This document shows, piece by piece, positions 1-10,507 of a stretch of 64,000 nucleotides of DNA; position 1 is the first letter of the stretch; each line of letters begins with the position of its first letter. The notes below the pieces were generated by a model. It worked only from the letters and a program-made list of their open reading frames with translations. It searched no databases and had not been told where the DNA came from. A program made the position numbers and the translations under genes. The stretch is from Synechococcus sp. ATX 2A4. GTDB lineage: Bacteria; Cyanobacteriota; Cyanobacteriia; PCC-6307; Cyanobiaceae. The DNA lies in the NCBI RefSeq assembly GCF_024346375.1, contig NZ_JAGQCV010000011.1:53760-117759 (forward strand), written 5' to 3'.

Positions 1-572
1 GTGATGTCCACCAGCAGATGGCTTGAGGACTTGAACAGATGGGGAAGGGCGCTGTGGCAGGGGTGTGGCAGGGGGAGCAGGGCGTGGCAGTCCCCGGCGG
101 GCCTGCGGGCACCGAAGACCTGCTGGATGGCTACCACCATCGAATCTGGCCCCACGAGGGGTTCCAACCGGGTGGCGGAGAAACCCGCCTCTCGCATCCA
201 GCCGGGACCGCGGATTGGCGAGGGCGATCTGGGGAGCGCGATCACCCTGCGCCATGCCCACATGCAGGGCGATGCATGCGCCTTGCCTGGGGTGTTGACG
301 GGCGATCGCTGATGCAAACCGAGGCGACCACTGAGGACATCCAAAGGCTCGCGGCCGCGCGCCAACGCACTGAACACGCCGGATTCGCTGGCGCACAGCA
401 ATGGTTTTGAGGCCCAGAAGGCTGGGTCGGTCTGCAGGATCGTGCCTGGAGCGGGTGGCCAATGTTTGCAGCTTCAACGTGAAGCCGGGCCCGGCACAGG
501 CATCACCCAGATCACACAGCTGCAGTCCGGCTTGGCCTGTGACCTCGATCGAGGGGCCTCAACATGCGGGCA
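1..572. other. left edge, no supportable gene
   Basis: No reading frame here gives a recognisable protein. Several short frames are open on both strands, as expected in GC-rich DNA. One minus-strand frame stays open from about 312 to the window edge, but its product is arginine/proline/glycine-rich and shows no motif. The stretch could be the decayed end of a gene lying mostly outside the window. I see no RNA gene or repeat in it. Confidence 0.5.
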
Positions 573-1184
573 CTAGAACTGCAGCCGAAGCGACATCAGC
601 AGAAGGGCAGCTGCCGCGCCCACCAGCAGACCAGGCAAGCCGCCAGCTACCAGCCCGGCAAGAATAATCAGCAGCGCAAACACAACTTGAACCACGTGGA
701 GATCACGGTTGAGTTGCTTGGTTGAATCCTCAACCCGGCGCCTTCGTGCCATCCGGTTGAGACGTTTCCTCTCCCGCTGTTGATAAGGTTCATTCCCGCT
801 GGAACCGGAAGAAGCTGCCTGTCTCCTCTCCTGCAACCAACGTGCCTGCTGCGTGAAAAGGTGGTGGCGATAGGCCTCAACGTTGGCACTGTCTGCAAGT
901 CGCTCGCCGGTTGGGGTTGGTGCACCACGTGCGTTGCGGATGACGGGGATCTCGTGAGGCGCAGAAGATGGGGATGAAGGAGATGGGGGCGAAGGAGATG
1001 GGAATGCAGAAGCGATTGATGTGGAGTCGGAGTCAGCAGAACCTTCTGGAGTGGGTTGTGACTTAGGCCGTGGCTTGGGCTGTTGGCCGGCCTGATCCCG
1101 GTGCGACAGATTGAAGTCAGGAATCCACCAGCGAGGAACGTCGGTTCCCCATTTCATGCGCTTGTTGCGATCCTCCGCTGTCAT
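573..1184 (-). CDS. hypothetical protein with C-terminal membrane hairpin
   Basis: Unrecognised 203-residue protein. The first ~30 residues are polar and aromatic (motif VPRWWIPDFNLSHRD). A low-complexity Pro/Ser linker follows at about residues 35-75, then a basic helix around 105-155 with RKRLNRMARRRR. The last ~40 residues are strongly hydrophobic, with a Gly-Leu-Pro turn between two segments, consistent with a membrane hairpin. The charge pattern suggests the long N-terminal part faces the cytoplasm. ATG start; no clear Shine-Dalgarno is visible. It stands alone, with a 147-bp gap to the next frame. The ordered polar, linker, basic and hydrophobic layout favours a real gene over a shadow frame. 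Function unknown. Confidence 0.55.
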   Translation of the reverse strand: MTAEDRNKRMKWGTDVPRWWIPDFNLSHRDQAGQQPKPRPKSQPTPEGSADSDSTSIASAFPSPSPPSPSSPSSAPHEIPVIRNARGAPTPTGERLADSANVEAYRHHLFTQQARWLQERRQAASSGSSGNEPYQQRERKRLNRMARRRRVEDSTKQLNRDLHVVQVVFALLIILAGLVAGGLPGLLVGAAAALLLMSLRLQF

Positions 1185-1331
1185 TTCAAGAACAGGTGCC
1201 GATGAAAGCAGTCGCCAATACGGATTGTTAAACTTTAGGGCACGAGGCCTTCAAGAGCAGAAGGTGCGGCGAGAAGCCGTCAAGACAGTGAGACCTGGAA
1301 ATACCAAGACCCAGTGACTGCCAGCGGGAGA

Positions 1332-1898
1332 TCAAAGGGAAGGGAGAAGACCATGAGAAGCTGCGAGAGTGTAACGGGGGGCAGGGCTCTGCTGGATCCC
1401 TCTCCTCCTTAGGCAGGCGTCCATCGCTGGTTCTGGGTTATTCCAGTGGGGTGCCAGTTGGGCGCCAAAGTTGCTGCGATGCGCTGCTGCGATGCTGCGA
1501 TGCTGCGCCGACAGGATGACGGGCCCTTCCCTCAACCCTTGCGGCCGGCGGGGGGCGCGCAGGGTTGAGGCGACCACGCGCACCACCAAGATCACAGCCA
1601 CGAGCAGGCTTGCCCATGCGGCAGCAGAGCCGCCGACGAACACAGCAGCATCTCCGGCCTGGCCAAAACCACGCCCGAACAGAAGCGAGCCCACCAGGAA
1701 CACATACAGGCCGGCGCCTGGCGTGAGCACTGGCAACAGCCAATGACTTGACCCGTCGTGGCTTAACACCCGTGCATACGCAATGGCACCGAGCACCGTG
1801 AAGAGGGCGAATGCCAGGGTCCAGAGGGCAGCAATCGGCCGAAGTCGCCTGGCCAAAGGAGCCACCGCCGAGCGGCTGCCCCCCTGCAGGCCGCGCAA
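1332..1898 (-). CDS. putative small membrane protein downstream of thiC
   Basis: Frame of 188 codons that would begin at a TTG one base past the thiC stop codon, so it could be translationally coupled to thiC. The first ~115 residues hold three convincing hydrophobic segments (about residues 22-45, 55-75 and 90-110) separated by short polar turns. The last ~70 residues are basic, rich in His/Arg/Pro, and look like run-on translation. A GATGCTGC-like short repeat lies under this part (about 1473-1515). I read this as a real small membrane protein whose original stop may have been lost, or as a decaying gene. No family recognised. Confidence 0.4.
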   Translation of the reverse strand: MRGLQGGSRSAVAPLARRLRPIAALWTLAFALFTVLGAIAYARVLSHDGSSHWLLPVLTPGAGLYVFLVGSLLFGRGFGQAGDAAVFVGGSAAAWASLLVAVILVVRVVASTLRAPRRPQGLREGPVILSAQHRSIAAAHRSNFGAQLAPHWNNPEPAMDACLRRRGIQQSPAPRYTLAASHGLLPSL

Positions 1899-1899
1899 C

Positions 1900-3498
<1,599 letters not shown>

Positions 3499-3554
3499 AC
3501 CGGTCAAAGCTAGCAAGGGTGTCAGGGAATGCTGGGCTTCACCGCCGAACCCAC

Positions 3555-4175
3555 TCAGCGCTGCAGTCCGTTGAGGGCGGCGGCCACCACCCGGTGGTCG
3601 GGGTCGTGCTGCAGACCGCGCAACAACTCCCGCACCGCCTCTGCACCCTCTGCGGGAGCCTCTTCATGGGCCAGCCGGCCAAGGATTTCGGCGCCACCCA
3701 CGCGCACCGTGCTGTCGGCGTCGGCGATCGCCATGCGCGCCAGCTCCAGCAGCGGCTCAAAGCCCATCACCGCCTGCTCAGCCAGGGCCGAAAGGATGCT
3801 GCAGCGCACCAGCCACTGGTTGTCGGCGGCGAAGGCCTCGCGCAGCAGCGGCCAGGCCTGCTCGGCGCCATAGCTGGCCAGGGCGTTGGCGGCCTCTGCC
3901 CGCACGTTGGCGTCGTCGTCGTGGCGAAGGGCCCGCTGCAACGCCTCCCAGCCCGCCGCGCTGCGCTTCACGCCCAGGCCGGCGCAGCTGAGCGACCGCA
4001 CGATGAAGGGTTCCTGCTCCAGGCCGAGCAACAGCAGAGGGATCGCCACTTCACTCTCCACACTCCGCAGCCCCGCCAGCGCTGGCATCGCCTGCACCGG
4101 ATCACCGGAGACAATGGCGGCGCGCAGGGCGTCTGGATTCAGCGGCGACTTGCTGTCGGGGGAGGAATCAGCCAT
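3555..4175 (-). CDS. HEAT-repeat protein (CpcE/NblB-like fold)
   Basis: 206-residue all-helical repeat protein. Four to five HEAT units can be read from about residue 25 to the C-terminus, with the recurrent pattern D-x-x-VR-x-x-A-x-x-AL: for example DDDANVRAEAANALASYG, ADNQWLVRCSILSALAE and ADADSTVRVGGAEILGRLA. Cyanobacterial proteins of this kind include bilin lyase subunits (CpcE type) and NblB-like phycobilisome proteins. The sequence supports the fold, not a specific partner. It follows the amidohydrolase and small membrane protein genes on the same strand, after a 12-base gap, and is probably the last gene of the ruvB operon. Confidence 0.8.
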   Translation of the reverse strand: MADSSPDSKSPLNPDALRAAIVSGDPVQAMPALAGLRSVESEVAIPLLLLGLEQEPFIVRSLSCAGLGVKRSAAGWEALQRALRHDDDANVRAEAANALASYGAEQAWPLLREAFAADNQWLVRCSILSALAEQAVMGFEPLLELARMAIADADSTVRVGGAEILGRLAHEEAPAEGAEAVRELLRGLQHDPDHRVVAAALNGLQR

Positions 4176-4187
4176 CGCTCCACCCTG

Positions 4188-4424
4188 TCACGGGGCAGGA
4201 GGCACTGCCTGCACATCGCGGAGGCATTCCCGCACCACGCGGCGGCGGCGGCGGCGGCGCAGGCTGCTGCTCACCAGCAGACCGCTGCCGATCAGCAGCG
4301 CCGGCAGCCCCTGTGCCCTTTGGATCCCCTGACGCGACACGATGCCGATCAACGCCAGCAGGATCAGCAGCGGCGCCGAGAGCGCCAGCAGCGCGCGGAT
4401 GATCCGGCGGTTGCGGGGGGTCAC
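4188..4424 (-). CDS. small membrane protein, DUF3188-like
   Basis: 78-residue protein with two hydrophobic helices (about residues 9-28 and 38-53) joined by a short basic loop. An Arg-rich cluster (eight consecutive Arg, about 56-63) follows the second helix and should anchor the C-terminus in the cytoplasm. Size and layout resemble the cyanobacterial DUF3188 family; that assignment is from memory of the family, not a search. The ATG overlaps the stop of the upstream amidohydrolase gene by 4 bases, which argues for coupled translation and against a chance frame. Function unknown. Confidence 0.6.
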   Translation of the reverse strand: MTPRNRRIIRALLALSAPLLILLALIGIVSRQGIQRAQGLPALLIGSGLLVSSSLRRRRRRRVVRECLRDVQAVPPAP

Positions 4425-5659
4425 ACCCGGCGCTCCATCCAGAGCAGCAGGCTGAGCGTGAGCACCTGCACGCCCACGGCGATCGCCCCTTCATCGGGGT
4501 TGAAGCCGCCGTTGTGAAGGGGCGGGCAGCCCTCCGGCCCTGCCACCCCCAGCCGGAACATGGTGCCGGGCGCTGCGGTGAGCAGTTCAGCGAAATCCTC
4601 CGCCCCAAGGGACGGCTGCTCCAGCCGCCGCACCTGCGGCCGATCGAGCAGCGCCAGGGCCGCTTCTTCCACCAGCTCGGTGAGCGCCGGATCGTTGTGC
4701 ACCGGCGGCGAGATGCAGCGGTAGCGCACCCGCGCCTCGCCGCCATAGCCACGGCAGATGGCATGCACCGTGTCCTCGATCCAGCCCGGCAGTTCGGCGT
4801 GCACCTCGGTGTCGAGGCAGCGCACCGTGCCCAGCAGGCGCACGTGGTCGGCGATCACATTGAAGGCCTTGCCCCCCTCAATCTTGCCGAAGCTCACCAC
4901 CACCGGGTGCAACGCATCCAGCCGCCGGCTGATCGCCTCCTGCAGGCCGCTCACCACCCGGGCCGCGATCCAGATCGCATCGGTGGACTGGTGCGGCCGA
5001 GCCCCGTGCCCGCCTTCGCCCAGCACCTCCACTTCCAGCTCGCCCGCCGCGGCCGTGAGGCTGCCGCTGCGCACGCCGATGCTGCCCACCGGCAGGCTCG
5101 GAAACACATGCACCCCGAACAGGGCCTGCACCCCCTCCATGGCGCCGTCAGCCAGCATCCAGGCCGCCCCCTGGGCGATTTCCTCAGCCGGCTGAAACAG
5201 CAGCCGCACCCGGGCCGTGAGCCGGTGGGCGAGGGGCGAAAGCAGCCGCGCCACGCCCAGGCCGATCGCCGTGTGCAGATCGTGCCCGCAGGCATGCATC
5301 AGCCCCTGATGGCAGGAGGCGAAGGGCAGGCCGGTGCGCTCCTCCACCGGCAGCGCGTCCATGTCGACCCGCAGGGCCACCAGCGGCGCCGCTGCCGGGC
5401 CCAGCTCCGCGACCACGCCGGTGCGGCCCACCCCTTCGCGCACGTCCCACCCCAGCAGGCGCAGCTCACCGGCCACCAGGGCAGCGGTCTGGTGTTCGGC
5501 CCCGCTCAGCTCCGGGTGGGCATGGATGTGACGGCGCAGCCCGATCAGCTCCGGCATCGCCTGCCGCAGGGCTGCCTCCAGCTCGAACTGCTGCCAGAGC
5601 GTCAGCGGCGCAGCCGGCAGGCTGGACAGGGACGGACGCGTTGACGCGGCAGAGCTCAT
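4421..5659 (-). CDS. M20-family amidohydrolase / metallopeptidase
   Basis: 412-residue M20 family metal-dependent amidohydrolase (IAA-amino acid hydrolase / hippurate hydrolase / N-acyl-amino acid deacylase group). Visible landmarks are RRHIHAHPELSG, the metal-site stretch VDMDALPVEE, the HACGHDLH motif, PAEE (catalytic Glu in FQPAEEIAQGA), GGHGARPHQSTD in the dimerisation domain and the C-terminal SLGAEDFAELL. All expected metal ligands and the catalytic Glu are present. The frame is open far upstream, but the ATG at 5659 overlaps the stop of the TPR gene (ATGA), and family similarity begins just after it. It is cytoplasmic; the substrate cannot be read from sequence. It sits in the ruvB-TPR-amidohydrolase-DUF3188-HEAT run. 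Confidence 0.92.
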   Translation of the reverse strand: MSSAASTRPSLSSLPAAPLTLWQQFELEAALRQAMPELIGLRRHIHAHPELSGAEHQTAALVAGELRLLGWDVREGVGRTGVVAELGPAAAPLVALRVDMDALPVEERTGLPFASCHQGLMHACGHDLHTAIGLGVARLLSPLAHRLTARVRLLFQPAEEIAQGAAWMLADGAMEGVQALFGVHVFPSLPVGSIGVRSGSLTAAAGELEVEVLGEGGHGARPHQSTDAIWIAARVVSGLQEAISRRLDALHPVVVSFGKIEGGKAFNVIADHVRLLGTVRCLDTEVHAELPGWIEDTVHAICRGYGGEARVRYRCISPPVHNDPALTELVEEAALALLDRPQVRRLEQPSLGAEDFAELLTAAPGTMFRLGVAGPEGCPPLHNGGFNPDEGAIAVGVQVLTLSLLLWMERRV

Positions 5660-6402
5660 CGACGGGCCAGATGCAGAAAATCCTGAAGAGCGTGCACCGG
5701 CGAGGGGGGCCAGCGCCGTATCTGCAGGAGCCATTCTGGCTGGCGGTAGCGGGGGTCGAGGCCGGAGGCCGCCGCCCAGTTGCTCTCCGCCTCCCCCGAC
5801 GCGCCGCGTTGCCACAGCACAGCCGTGAGGCCGGCGCGGGCATCGGCGAACAGCGGATAGCGGCGGATCAGCTGGCGGAGCTCCCGCTCGGCCGCCGCCC
5901 CATCCCCCTGCTGGAAGGCCGCCAGCGCGGCGCTGGAGCGAGCCATCGCAAAACCCGGCCGGGCCAGATCGGCCGCTTCGAAGCAACGGCGCGCCTGGTC
6001 CCAGTGCCCCTGGGAACCGCGCACATTGCCGAGGTTGTAAAGCGCCGCCGCATCGGCCGGATCGTTCTGGAGGATCGCCTCGTAGTCGGCGGCGGCCAGC
6101 TCCCACTGCTGCAGGGCCTCCTCGGCGATGCCCCGGTTCAGGTAGGGGTCGGCGCTGCCGGGTTCGAGCGCAATCGCCCGGTTCTGATCGCTGATCGCGC
6201 CCTGCGGATCCCCCATCGCCAGCCGCACGTTGCCGCGGTTGCTCCAGGCGGAGGCATCGCGGGGCAGCTGCTCCACCACCTGGTCCCACAGGGGCAGGGC
6301 ATCGCCGAAGCGCCCCTCGCGGCTGGCGTCGAGCGCCGCCTCGAACAGCTGGGGCACGCTCAGCTGGGCGGCCAGCAGCACCGCCAGCAAGGTGGCGAGC
6401 AT
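5656..6402 (-). CDS. TPR-repeat protein, signal-anchored
   Basis: 248 residues. The N-terminus (LATLLAVLLAAQLSVPQL) is hydrophobic and looks like a signal peptide or anchor, so the protein is probably exported or membrane-tethered on the periplasmic/lumenal side. Five or so tetratricopeptide repeats span about residues 20-200, with typical A-x-x-NRG and AL-x-x-NLG elements (DASAWSNRGNVRLAMGD, SADPYLNRGIAEEAL, DAAALYNLGNVRGSQG). TPR proteins act as scaffolds; no partner can be named. The start codon shares one base with the ruvB stop (TGATG), and the stop overlaps the next ATG (ATGA), so it is tightly coupled in the operon. Confidence 0.88.
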   Translation of the reverse strand: MLATLLAVLLAAQLSVPQLFEAALDASREGRFGDALPLWDQVVEQLPRDASAWSNRGNVRLAMGDPQGAISDQNRAIALEPGSADPYLNRGIAEEALQQWELAAADYEAILQNDPADAAALYNLGNVRGSQGHWDQARRCFEAADLARPGFAMARSSAALAAFQQGDGAAAERELRQLIRRYPLFADARAGLTAVLWQRGASGEAESNWAAASGLDPRYRQPEWLLQIRRWPPSPVHALQDFLHLARR

Positions 6403-7484
6403 CAGACCGCCTCCGGCCAGGCGAGGTGCTGGCGGGCGGCGGCGGTGGCGATGCGGCCGCGCGGGGTGCGCTGCAGGAAGCCCAGTTGCAGCAGGAAGGG
6501 CTCCACCACCGTTTCCAGCGTGACCGGGTCTTCCCCCAGGCCGGCGGCCAGGGTGTCGAGGCCCACCGGACCACCGCCGTAGCCCTCCAGCAGCAGCTGC
6601 AGCAGCCGCCGGTCGCTGGCATCGAGGCCGCGGGCATCCACGCGGTGCAGGCTGAGCGCTTCGGCCACCAGCGGCGCATCGATGCAGGCGTGGCCGCGCA
6701 CGCTGGCCACATCCCGGACGCGGCGCAGCAGGCGGTTGGCGATCCGGGGGGTGCCGCGGCAGCGGCGGGCCACCTCAATCGCGGCATCAGCACCGAGCTC
6801 CAGCTTCAGCAGGCCGGCGGCCCGCTCCACGATCGCCTGCAGATCGGGCAGGTCGTAGAACTCCAGCCGCTGGATCAACCCGAAGCGATCCCGCAGCGGT
6901 GAACTCAGCGCTCCCGCCCGGGTGGTGGCCCCCACCAGCGTGAACGGCGCCAGCGGCACGGCGCGGGTGCGGGCCGTGGTGCCCTTGCCCACGGTGAGGT
7001 CCAGCCGGCAGTCCTCCATGGCGGGGTAAAGCAGTTCTTCCGCCACCCGGTTGAGCCGGTGGATCTCATCGATGAACAGCAGATCGTGCGGCTGCAGGTT
7101 CATCAGCAGCCCGACGATGTCGCGCGGGCGCTCCAGCGCCGGCGCACTGGTGATGCGGCAGCGCACCCCCAGCTCCTCGGCCAGCACCAGGGCCATGGTG
7201 GTCTTGCCGAGGCCAGGGGGGCCGTAGAGCAGCACGTGATCCAGCGCATCGCCGCGGTTGCGGGTGGCCTCCACCGCAATCGCCAGCACCTGCTTGAGCT
7301 CCCGCTGGCCGATGTAATCGTCGAGCCGGCGCGGGCGGAGCGTGTCCTCCCGCAGGGCCCGCGGGGCTTCGGCCGCCTCGGCGGTGTTGGCTGCGCCGTC
7401 GTCCGGATGGGGCTGTGCATCCACCAGGCGTCTGGAGCCCTTGCCGGAGGCTCGATCGGACGGGCCGGAGGACACGATCGCCAT
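6402..7484 (-). CDS. ruvB: Holliday junction branch migration ATPase RuvB
   Basis: AAA+ motor that, with RuvA, drives branch migration of Holliday junctions. Walker A is GPPGLGKTT, Walker B region is [11 protein letters not shown], sensor 1 is [20 protein letters not shown], and the C-terminal winged helix contains LQRTPRGR. The start [19 protein letters not shown] at 7484 gives 360 residues, with a ~35-residue variable leader before the conserved [12 protein letters not shown]. The frame is open upstream to 7652, but that extension overlaps the divergent smpB gene and is Pro-rich, so I exclude it. It is first gene of a five-gene minus-strand operon and shares a 59-bp divergent promoter region with smpB. 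Confidence 0.97.
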   Translation of the reverse strand: MAIVSSGPSDRASGKGSRRLVDAQPHPDDGAANTAEAAEAPRALREDTLRPRRLDDYIGQRELKQVLAIAVEATRNRGDALDHVLLYGPPGLGKTTMALVLAEELGVRCRITSAPALERPRDIVGLLMNLQPHDLLFIDEIHRLNRVAEELLYPAMEDCRLDLTVGKGTTARTRAVPLAPFTLVGATTRAGALSSPLRDRFGLIQRLEFYDLPDLQAIVERAAGLLKLELGADAAIEVARRCRGTPRIANRLLRRVRDVASVRGHACIDAPLVAEALSLHRVDARGLDASDRRLLQLLLEGYGGGPVGLDTLAAGLGEDPVTLETVVEPFLLQLGFLQRTPRGRIATAAARQHLAWPEAV

Positions 7485-7543
7485 GCCAGGAGCGTAGGCA
7501 GGACCGGGCCTGCTTAGGGTCGGGCCAGGGGCCGGGGGTGGCA

Positions 7544-8041
7544 ATGGCGAAGGCAGCGGGAAAGAAAGCCGCACGGGCAGCCCGTGATGCGGCCAACCGG
7601 CTGCTGGCCGACAACCGCTTCGCCCGTCACCAGTACGAGATTCTCGAAACACTGGAAACCGGCCTGGAGCTGGTGGGCACCGAGGTGAAGTCGATCCGGG
7701 CCGGCAAGGCCAACCTGCGCGACGGCTTCTGCCTGATCCGCAAGGGGGAACTGCAGCTGCACAACGTGCACATCTCTCCCCACAGCTATGCCGGCGCCTT
7801 CTTCAACCACGAGCCACTGCGCACCCGCAAGCTGCTGGCCCATCGCCGCGAGATCGACAAGCTGCGCATCGCCATCGACCAGAAGGGACTGACGCTGATT
7901 CCCCTGAACCTGCACCTCAAAGGCTCATGGATCAAGCTCACGCTCGGCCTGGCCAAGGGCCGCAAGCTGCACGACAAACGCCAGGAGGAACGCCGCAAGG
8001 ACGCCGACCGGGAAGTGCGCTCGGCATTGGCCCGGGGCTGA
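7544..8041 (+). CDS. smpB: SsrA-binding protein SmpB
   Basis: 165-residue partner of tmRNA, needed for trans-translation rescue of stalled ribosomes. The core reads [37 protein letters not shown] and the C-terminal [20 protein letters not shown] with the conserved GKKxxDKR-like helix that contacts the decoding centre. The ATG at 7544 gives a basic Lys/Ala leader ([16 protein letters not shown]), usual for the family. The frame is open further upstream, but that part covers the ruvB start. Divergent from ruvB. Confidence 0.97.
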   Translation: MAKAAGKKAARAARDAANRLLADNRFARHQYEILETLETGLELVGTEVKSIRAGKANLRDGFCLIRKGELQLHNVHISPHSYAGAFFNHEPLRTRKLLAHRREIDKLRIAIDQKGLTLIPLNLHLKGSWIKLTLGLAKGRKLHDKRQEERRKDADREVRSALARG

Positions 8042-8108
8042 AACCGGCCACCGCCTCGGGCCCTGCGGCACGCCATACAGTCACCACGCTCCATCGCCAG
8101 CAGCTGCC

Positions 8109-9107
8109 ATGTCGGCATTGACCCGCTGCCTGCAGGAAGAGGCCGCTGCGATCGCCGCTGCCGCCGGCCGGATCGAAAGCCGCCAGGTGGATGCGGCCCT
8201 GGCGATGCTGGAGCGCTGCGCCGACCAGCGGGCCAAGCTCGTGATCACCGGCGTGGGCAAGAGCGGCATCGTGGCGCGGAAGATCGCCGCCACCTTCTCC
8301 TCGATCGGGCTGATGTCGCTGTACCTCAACCCGCTCGATGCCCTGCACGGTGATCTGGGCGTGGTGGCCCCGCAGGATGTGGCGCTGCTGCTCTCCAACA
8401 GCGGCGAAACCGGCGAACTGCTCGAAATCCTTCCCCACCTGCGCCGGCGCGGCACCGGCCGCATCGCCCTGGTGGGGAAACTGCAATCGAGCCTGGCTCG
8501 CGGCTGTGATGTGGTGCTCGACGCCTCGGTCGACCGGGAAGTCTGCCCGCTCAACCTGGCCCCCACCGCCAGCACAGCGGTGGCGATGGCGATCGGCGAT
8601 GCCCTGGCCGCCGTGTGGATGGAGCGGCGCGGCATCTCCCCGGCCGACTTCGCCCGCAACCATCCGGCCGGTGCGCTCGGCAAGCAGCTCACGCTCACGG
8701 TGGCCGATCTGATGCTGCCCACCGCCCAGCTGCACCCTCTGGAGGAAAGCGACAGCCTCAGCGCCGTGATCGCCCTGCTCACCCGCGACGGTGCCGGTGC
8801 CTGCTGGGTGCGCCGCAGCGGGGCACCGCAGCAGCTGGCGGGCCTGATCACCGACGGTGACCTGCGCCGGGCCCTGGAACATCACGCTGCGTCGGGCTGG
8901 GCTGAGCTGTGCGCCGCCCAGCTGATGACGGCCGATCCGATCACGGTGGGGCCCAGCATGCTGGCGGTGGAAGCGCTGGAGCGCATGGAGCGCAACAGCC
9001 GCAAGCCGATCGGCGTGCTGCCCGTGCTCGATGAGACGGGATCCATGCTGGGCCTGCTGCGGCTGCACGACCTGATCCAGGCGGGGCTGAGCTCCAGCTT
9101 GAGCTGA
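8109..9107 (+). CDS. kdsD: D-arabinose 5-phosphate isomerase (KpsF/GutQ/KdsD)
   Basis: Converts ribulose 5-phosphate to arabinose 5-phosphate, first step of KDO synthesis. 332 residues: N-terminal SIS sugar isomerase domain (about 30-185, motifs ITGVGKSGIVARKIAATFSS and LLLSNSGETGE, and the conserved LDALHGDLG), then two CBS domains (about 205-325, ending LGLLRLHDLIQAG). The family's catalytic His/Glu context (ALHGDLG, NSGETGE, HPAGALG) is intact. ATG at 8109, 67 bases after smpB on the same strand. It converges with kdsB, leaving 43 bases between them, and kdsA/kdsC lie 2-3 kb away, supporting a KDO role over gluconeogenic or sorbitol roles known for GutQ. Confidence 0.95.
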   Translation: MSALTRCLQEEAAAIAAAAGRIESRQVDAALAMLERCADQRAKLVITGVGKSGIVARKIAATFSSIGLMSLYLNPLDALHGDLGVVAPQDVALLLSNSGETGELLEILPHLRRRGTGRIALVGKLQSSLARGCDVVLDASVDREVCPLNLAPTASTAVAMAIGDALAAVWMERRGISPADFARNHPAGALGKQLTLTVADLMLPTAQLHPLEESDSLSAVIALLTRDGAGACWVRRSGAPQQLAGLITDGDLRRALEHHAASGWAELCAAQLMTADPITVGPSMLAVEALERMERNSRKPIGVLPVLDETGSMLGLLRLHDLIQAGLSSSLS

Positions 9108-9150
9108 CGGCGCGGCCCCATGGGCGCCCTCGATGGTGGGTAGGGCCCCC

Positions 9151-10008
9151 TCAGGCGGCAGCCAGGCGGCGGGCCTGCTCCAGCTGGGCGGCGGTGTCGA
9201 CCGAGAGGAAATCGCCTTCCACAGGGAAGGTGCCCACCGTGATGCCCGCCTCGATCAGCCGCAGCTGCTCCAGCTTCTCGGTGTGCTCCAGCGGCGAGTG
9301 GGGCAGCCCGTCCCAGCGGGCCAGCACGTCGGCGCGGTAGCCGTAGATGCCCACATGGCCCCAGTAGGGCGCATGGGCGTGCCACTGCTGCGGATCCTCA
9401 CCGCGCACATGCGGGATGGCGGAGCGGGAGAAGTAGAGCGCGCGGCCGTCGGCGGCCAGCAGCGTCTTGACCACATTGGGATCGTGGATCTTCTCCGGCG
9501 GCATCCGGTAGATCGGGGTGAGCACCTCCGGCGTGGGCGTGCGCCGCGCGAACTCCAGCGCCATCGCATCGATCACGGCCGGATCGATGAACGGCTGATC
9601 CCCCTGCACATTGATGATCACGCTGCGGGCCGCGGCGCCGCCTGCGCCCCCCGCCCGGGCGGTGAGGGCCTCCACCACCGAGGCGAGCCGCTCGCTACCG
9701 GAACCGCAGCCGGGGCTGGTCATCAGCACCGGAAAACCCCAGCCCTCGGCCGCCGCCCGCAGCACCTCGCTGTCGGTGCAGAGCACCACGGCGGCAGGCT
9801 GCCGGGCCTGGCGACAACGCAGCAGCACCCGCTGCAGCATGGGCTGGCCGCCGATGTCGGCCATCACCTTGTTGGGCAGGCGGGACGACTCCAGCCGCGC
9901 CGGCACGGCCACCACGTAGGCCAGGGCTGGGGGGGTGGCGGAGGCGGCGTGCTCCGGCGCCGGGGCGCCGCTGCGGTGCTGCTGATCGCTCAAGCCGCTG
10001 CCCGCCAT
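9151..10008 (-). CDS. kdsB: CMP-KDO synthetase KdsB
   Basis: 3-deoxy-manno-octulosonate cytidylyltransferase: activates KDO with CTP in the cytoplasm. Diagnostic stretches are VAVPARLESSRLPNKVMADI (nucleotide-binding), IINVQGDQPFIDP (metal-binding Asp), LYFSRSAIPHVRG, and LEHTEKLEQLRLIEAG near the C-terminus. 285 residues from the ATG at 10008. The first ~30 residues before YVVAVPARLES are Ala/Pro-rich and not conserved in the family, so an internal start is possible, but no nearby internal start codon precedes the motif. The HIT gene ends 28 bases upstream on the same strand. Confidence 0.96.
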   Translation of the reverse strand: MAGSGLSDQQHRSGAPAPEHAASATPPALAYVVAVPARLESSRLPNKVMADIGGQPMLQRVLLRCRQARQPAAVVLCTDSEVLRAAAEGWGFPVLMTSPGCGSGSERLASVVEALTARAGGAGGAAARSVIINVQGDQPFIDPAVIDAMALEFARRTPTPEVLTPIYRMPPEKIHDPNVVKTLLAADGRALYFSRSAIPHVRGEDPQQWHAHAPYWGHVGIYGYRADVLARWDGLPHSPLEHTEKLEQLRLIEAGITVGTFPVEGDFLSVDTAAQLEQARRLAAA

Positions 10009-10036
10009 CTGCCGCCAAAACCCTGGTGGCGGGAGC

Positions 10037-10507
10037 CTATTCCCACAGCGCCGTGAGGCCGCGGGCCTGCCGCACCAGCGCCTCCACCCGCTCCGGTGCC
10101 GCCGCTGGCCGGCTGCCGGCCTCCATCTGCCGGTACACATCCGCCACCCGCCAGGCGGCGGTGTCGGGGTCGGCGGCATGGCGGGGGATCAGGTGCGCGT
10201 GCAGATGGCGGGCCCCCTCCCCGAAGGCGATCACATACACGCGCTCACAGCCGGTGAGCTGCCGCACCAAGGCGCTGCAGCGCTGCAGCATCGGCCCGAA
10301 GCCTGCCGCCTCCGCGGCCGTGAAGGCGGCCGGGCCATCAAGGTGGCGGACGGCATCGAGCAGCAGCCAGCCCGGCAGCGGCGCCGGTGTGGGGTGGTGC
10401 CGCAGCAGCCACAGGGGCTGGCGGAGGATCTCGTACCGGGCGATCGCTTCAGGCTCGGCGTGCAGGCGGCAGACACCGCAACCGGCGGCCGGCTCACTCA
10501 ATCCCAC
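10037..10507 (-). CDS. HIT-family nucleotide hydrolase/transferase-like protein
   Basis: 156 residues with the histidine triad HLHAHLIPR near residue 102, preceded by VYVIAFGEGARHLH, the form expected for HIT proteins (nucleoside phosphoramidase / dinucleoside polyphosphate hydrolase fold). An N-terminal CGVC at about residue 10 resembles the zinc-binding pair of some HIT/GalT-like proteins. Start is GTG at 10507, inside the upstream glycosyltransferase gene by 10 bases, so the two are coupled. The triad is complete; substrate unknown. Its position between KDO genes may be only positional. Confidence 0.8.
   Translation of the reverse strand: MGLSEPAAGCGVCRLHAEPEAIARYEILRQPLWLLRHHPTPAPLPGWLLLDAVRHLDGPAAFTAAEAAGFGPMLQRCSALVRQLTGCERVYVIAFGEGARHLHAHLIPRHAADPDTAAWRVADVYRQMEAGSRPAAAPERVEALVRQARGLTALWE

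Noticed and set aside
1..312. Open minus-strand frame running off the left edge
   Set aside because: Product is Pro/Arg/Gly-rich with no recognisable motif; not enough to call a gene.
5660..6793. N-terminal extension of the amidohydrolase frame through the TPR gene and ruvB
   Set aside because: Pro/Ala/Arg-rich antisense-like sequence; the real ATG overlaps the TPR stop.
9108..9150. Terminator between convergent kdsD and kdsB
   Set aside because: GGCCC and GGGCC can pair but with a long loop and no T-run; too weak to call.
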